From Agromyces sp. (GTDB taxonomy: Bacteria; Actinomycetota; Actinomycetes; Actinomycetales; Microbacteriaceae), in contig JAPSJU010000105.1 of NCBI GenBank assembly GCA_031178025.1, positions 1 to 7,083 of the forward strand: 7,083 bases of DNA, written 5' to 3'. Shown piece after piece: positions 6,025 through 7,083 of this stretch. The first letter of the stretch is position 1. Each line of letters starts with the position of its first letter. A program made the position numbers and the translations under genes. The notes below the pieces were generated by a model. The model worked only from the letters and a program-made list of their open reading frames with translations. It made no database searches and was not told the origin of the DNA.

Positions 6025-6180
6025 TGGCCTGAAGCCTGATTCTCGAGCGCGGCTGCGAGAGGGTCACCGGCGAACGGGTGCGATCTGTAGCCGATCCACC
6101 CTTGGCGAATCCCTCTGACACAGATTCCCGGCGCACGAACGCGCCGCGATTTCACTTGAGATTCTTCCGAAAGGACATTC
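6025..6180 (+). promoter_or_regulatory. Structured 5' leader of rpsD, candidate S4-responsive element
   Basis: Three local hairpins are readable. H1 at 6041-6060 is TCTCG-AGC / GCT-CGAGA, 8 bp with one bulged G. H2 at 6076-6101 is GGGTG-C-GATC, a 7-nt loop, then GATC-CACCC: 9 bp with one bulged C. H3 at 6129-6146 is CGGCGC, loop ACGAAC, GCGCCG: a perfect 6 bp. AGAGGG (6058-6063) can also pair with CCCTCT (6111-6116), enclosing H2; this uses the 3' arm of H1, so the two are alternatives. CCCTCT also overlaps a small TCTG-ACA-CAGA hairpin (6114-6124). H3 is not followed by a T-run. A strong Shine-Dalgarno AAGGA (6171-6175) lies 5 nt before the GTG. Many rpsD genes are repressed by S4 binding their own leader; that this one works so is inference. 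Confidence 0.45.
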
Positions 6181-6804
6181 GTGTCGAACCAGTCACGTAG
6201 CAAGACCCGCCTCTCCCGAGCGCTCGGCATCGCCCTCACCCCGAAGGCCGCCCGCTACCTCGAGAAGCGTCCGTACGCTCCCGGCGAGCACGGTCGCACC
6301 AAGCGCAAGACCGACTCCGACTACGCGGTGCGCCTGCGCGAGAAGCAGCGCCTGCGCGCCCAGTACGGCATTCGCGAGAAGCAGCTCCGCATCGCGTTCA
6401 ACGAGGCGCGCCGTACCGACGGCCTGACGGGTGAGAACCTCGTCGAGCTGCTCGAGATGCGCCTCGACGCGCTCGTGCTCCGCTCCGGCTTCGCCCGCAC
6501 CATCTCGCAGGCCCGCCAGTTCGTCGTGCACCGCCACATCCTCGTCGACGGCCAGCTCGTCGACCGCCCCTCCTTCCGCGTGAAGCCCGGCCAGACGATC
6601 ATGGTCAAGCAGCGCTCCGAGGGCACCGAGCCCTTCCAGGTCGCCGCGGCCGGCGGTCACGTCGACGTGCTGCCCAAGCTCCCCGGATACCTCGAGGTCG
6701 AACTCGACAAGCTGCAGGCCACGCTGCTGCGTCGCCCGAAGCGCGCCGAGGTTCCCGTCACCTGTGACGTGCAGCTCGTCGTCGAGTACTACGCCGCTCG
6801 CTGA
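6181..6804 (+). CDS. rpsD: 30S ribosomal protein S4
   Basis: This is a 207-residue protein, of normal family length, starting at a GTG with AAGGA 5 nt upstream and ending at TGA 6802-6804. S4 is a primary 16S rRNA binding protein that nucleates assembly of the 30S body and takes part in decoding fidelity. The N-terminal domain (1-92) carries the family PYAPGEHG and DYAVRLREKQ segments. The S4 RNA-binding domain (about 93-157) reads MRLDALVLRSGFARTISQAR and HRHILVDGQLVDRPSFRV. There are no cysteines in the N-terminal region (one near residue 197 only), so this is the zinc-free form. The gene stands alone rather than within the rpsM-rpsK-rpsD-rpoA cluster seen in many bacteria, with its own promoter, leader and terminator. 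Arg/Lys-rich with strongly biased codons, as expected for a highly expressed gene. Confidence 0.98.
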   Translation: MSNQSRSKTRLSRALGIALTPKAARYLEKRPYAPGEHGRTKRKTDSDYAVRLREKQRLRAQYGIREKQLRIAFNEARRTDGLTGENLVELLEMRLDALVLRSGFARTISQARQFVVHRHILVDGQLVDRPSFRVKPGQTIMVKQRSEGTEPFQVAAAGGHVDVLPKLPGYLEVELDKLQATLLRRPKRAEVPVTCDVQLVVEYYAAR

Positions 6805-6822
6805 CCGCGACGGTGCATCGGC

Positions 6823-6855
6823 CGGGGGCCGCGGGGGATCCTCCCGCGGCCCCCG
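6823..6855 (+). terminator. rpsD terminator hairpin
   Basis: A perfect 13-bp GC-only stem (6823-6835 with 6843-6855, CGGGGGCCGCGGG on the 5' side) closes a 7-nt loop, GGATCCT, 18 nt after the rpsD stop. It is followed by TTCCGTCCCC rather than a T-run, typical of actinobacterial intrinsic terminators. The stem is symmetric enough to act on either strand. Confidence 0.85.
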
Positions 6856-6879
6856 TTCCGTCCCCCCGCGATCCCATCG

Positions 6880-6890
6880 GTAGACTTGCG
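6880..6890 (+). promoter_or_regulatory. Promoter P1, distal -10 of the downstream gene
   Basis: TAGACT (6881-6886) inside GTAGACTTGC is a strong actinobacterial -10. A poor -35-like TTCCGT sits at 6856-6861, with a 19-bp gap, in the tail of the rpsD terminator. The predicted start near 6893 gives a leader of about 115 nt for the gene at 7008. Confidence 0.5.
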
Positions 6891-6904
6891 GACGCCGCGC
6901 GGCT

Positions 6905-6927
6905 CCGTCGATCGTGCCGACCGACGG
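6905..6927. other. Inverted repeat between promoters P1 and P2
   Basis: CCGTCG (6905-6910) and CGACGG (6922-6927) form a 6-bp perfect dyad with an 11-nt centre; flanking GGC (6901-6903) and GCC (6930-6932) extend it imperfectly. It lies downstream of P1 and at the -35 position of P2, where a repressor site or RNA hairpin would matter. A dyad of this size can arise by chance in GC-rich DNA. Confidence 0.25.
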
Positions 6928-6944
6928 CGGCCGTCCTCGGCGCC

Positions 6945-6954
6945 GTAGACTTGC
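6945..6954 (+). promoter_or_regulatory. Promoter P2, proximal -10 of the downstream gene
   Basis: This is a second exact copy of GTAGACTTGC, with TAGACT at 6946-6951, 65 bp after the first. The predicted start near 6958 leaves a leader of about 50 nt before the GTG at 7008. No recognisable -35 is seen. Confidence 0.55.
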
Positions 6955-7007
6955 ACCGGCGTGCCGGGCGGACCTCGCACGGCGGAATCAGTCAGAGGGA
7001 GCACTTC

Positions 7008-7083
7008 GTGAAGAGCATGCTGTGGTTCGTCATCGGCGTCGGCGCCGGCTTCGTCGTCGCGCACCAGCTGAACCAGACCACGC
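7008..7083 (+). CDS. Small membrane protein, N-terminal fragment (continues past right edge)
   Basis: AGAGGGAG (6994-7001) lies 6 nt before a GTG at 7008-7010 that opens a frame running off the window after 25 codons. The nearby in-frame ATG at 7017 is less well placed relative to that site. The visible residues contain one hydrophobic helix, LWFVIGVGAGFVVAH (residues 5-19), preceded by a Lys, suggesting an N-terminal anchor. In related actinobacteria the genes between rpsD and alaS include small hypothetical membrane-anchored proteins, so this is probably one of them. No function can be assigned from 25 residues. Confidence 0.7.
   Translation, partial: MKSMLWFVIGVGAGFVVAHQLNQTT

Noticed and set aside
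6060..6127. Possible tRNA-like fold in the rpsD leader
   Set aside because: There is no 7-bp acceptor stem, no GGTTCGAATCC-type T-arm and no anticodon arm of proper spacing.
4997..6136. Minus-strand open frame of 379 codons opposite rarA
   Set aside because: It runs antisense to the RarA ATPase and C-terminal domains, which carry all expected motifs. The product is Arg/Gly/His-rich with no family resemblance.
6129..6146. Hairpin CGGCGC/GCGCCG read as a complete intrinsic terminator before rpsD
   Set aside because: Only CGATTTCACTT follows, not a T-run, and rpsD must be transcribed through it. It is kept as part of the leader structure instead.
1..7083. CRISPR array, insertion sequence, prophage or integrated element
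   Set aside because: No repeat-spacer series, transposase or integrase motif, terminal inverted repeats or target duplication was found. Composition is even across the window.

Overview
The window is about 7.1 kb of very GC-rich DNA. GTG starts are common, coding strands have a strong G/C third-position bias, and -10 boxes are of the TAGACT/TACGCT type. Gene content and order (rel, a DUF349 protein, a membrane-anchored cyclophilin, rarA, a stand-alone rpsD, then a small membrane protein) fit a high-GC Gram-positive actinobacterium, most likely Micrococcales and probably Microbacteriaceae. That assignment rests on recognised families and remembered gene order, not on a database search.

Layout. 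1-1572 (+) is the 3' two-thirds of rel, the (p)ppGpp synthetase/hydrolase, entering from the left edge. It runs head-on into a minus-strand block read right to left: a cyclophilin-type peptidyl-prolyl isomerase (4386-3601), a three-repeat DUF349 protein (3512-2280) and an unassigned protein with an AbiEi-antitoxin-like layout (2180-1551). The last of these overlaps the rel 3' end by 22 bp. A 136-bp divergent promoter region (4387-4522) separates this block from rarA (4523-5950, +), which looks leaderless. A 230-bp gap holding a possible promoter and a strongly foldable leader precedes rpsD (6181-6804, +). rpsD ends at a 13-bp GC-rich hairpin (6823-6855). Two -10 elements sharing the same 10 bases follow, before a small membrane-protein gene cut by the right edge (from 7008).

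Functional theme. This is chromosomal housekeeping DNA: stringent response (rel), translation (rpsD), replication-fork rescue (rarA), envelope protein folding (cyclophilin) and a DUF349 protein of unsettled role. I see no insertion sequence, phage gene, CRISPR array, tRNA, rRNA or clear defence operon. The only accessory-looking gene is the AbiEi-like one, and it has no visible toxin partner.

The most interesting non-coding signal is the rpsD leader (about 6025-6180). It holds three stable hairpins plus a longer-range pairing that excludes the first of them, a layout compatible with autoregulation by S4. I did not find evidence for a large undescribed system; the candidates listed are modest.
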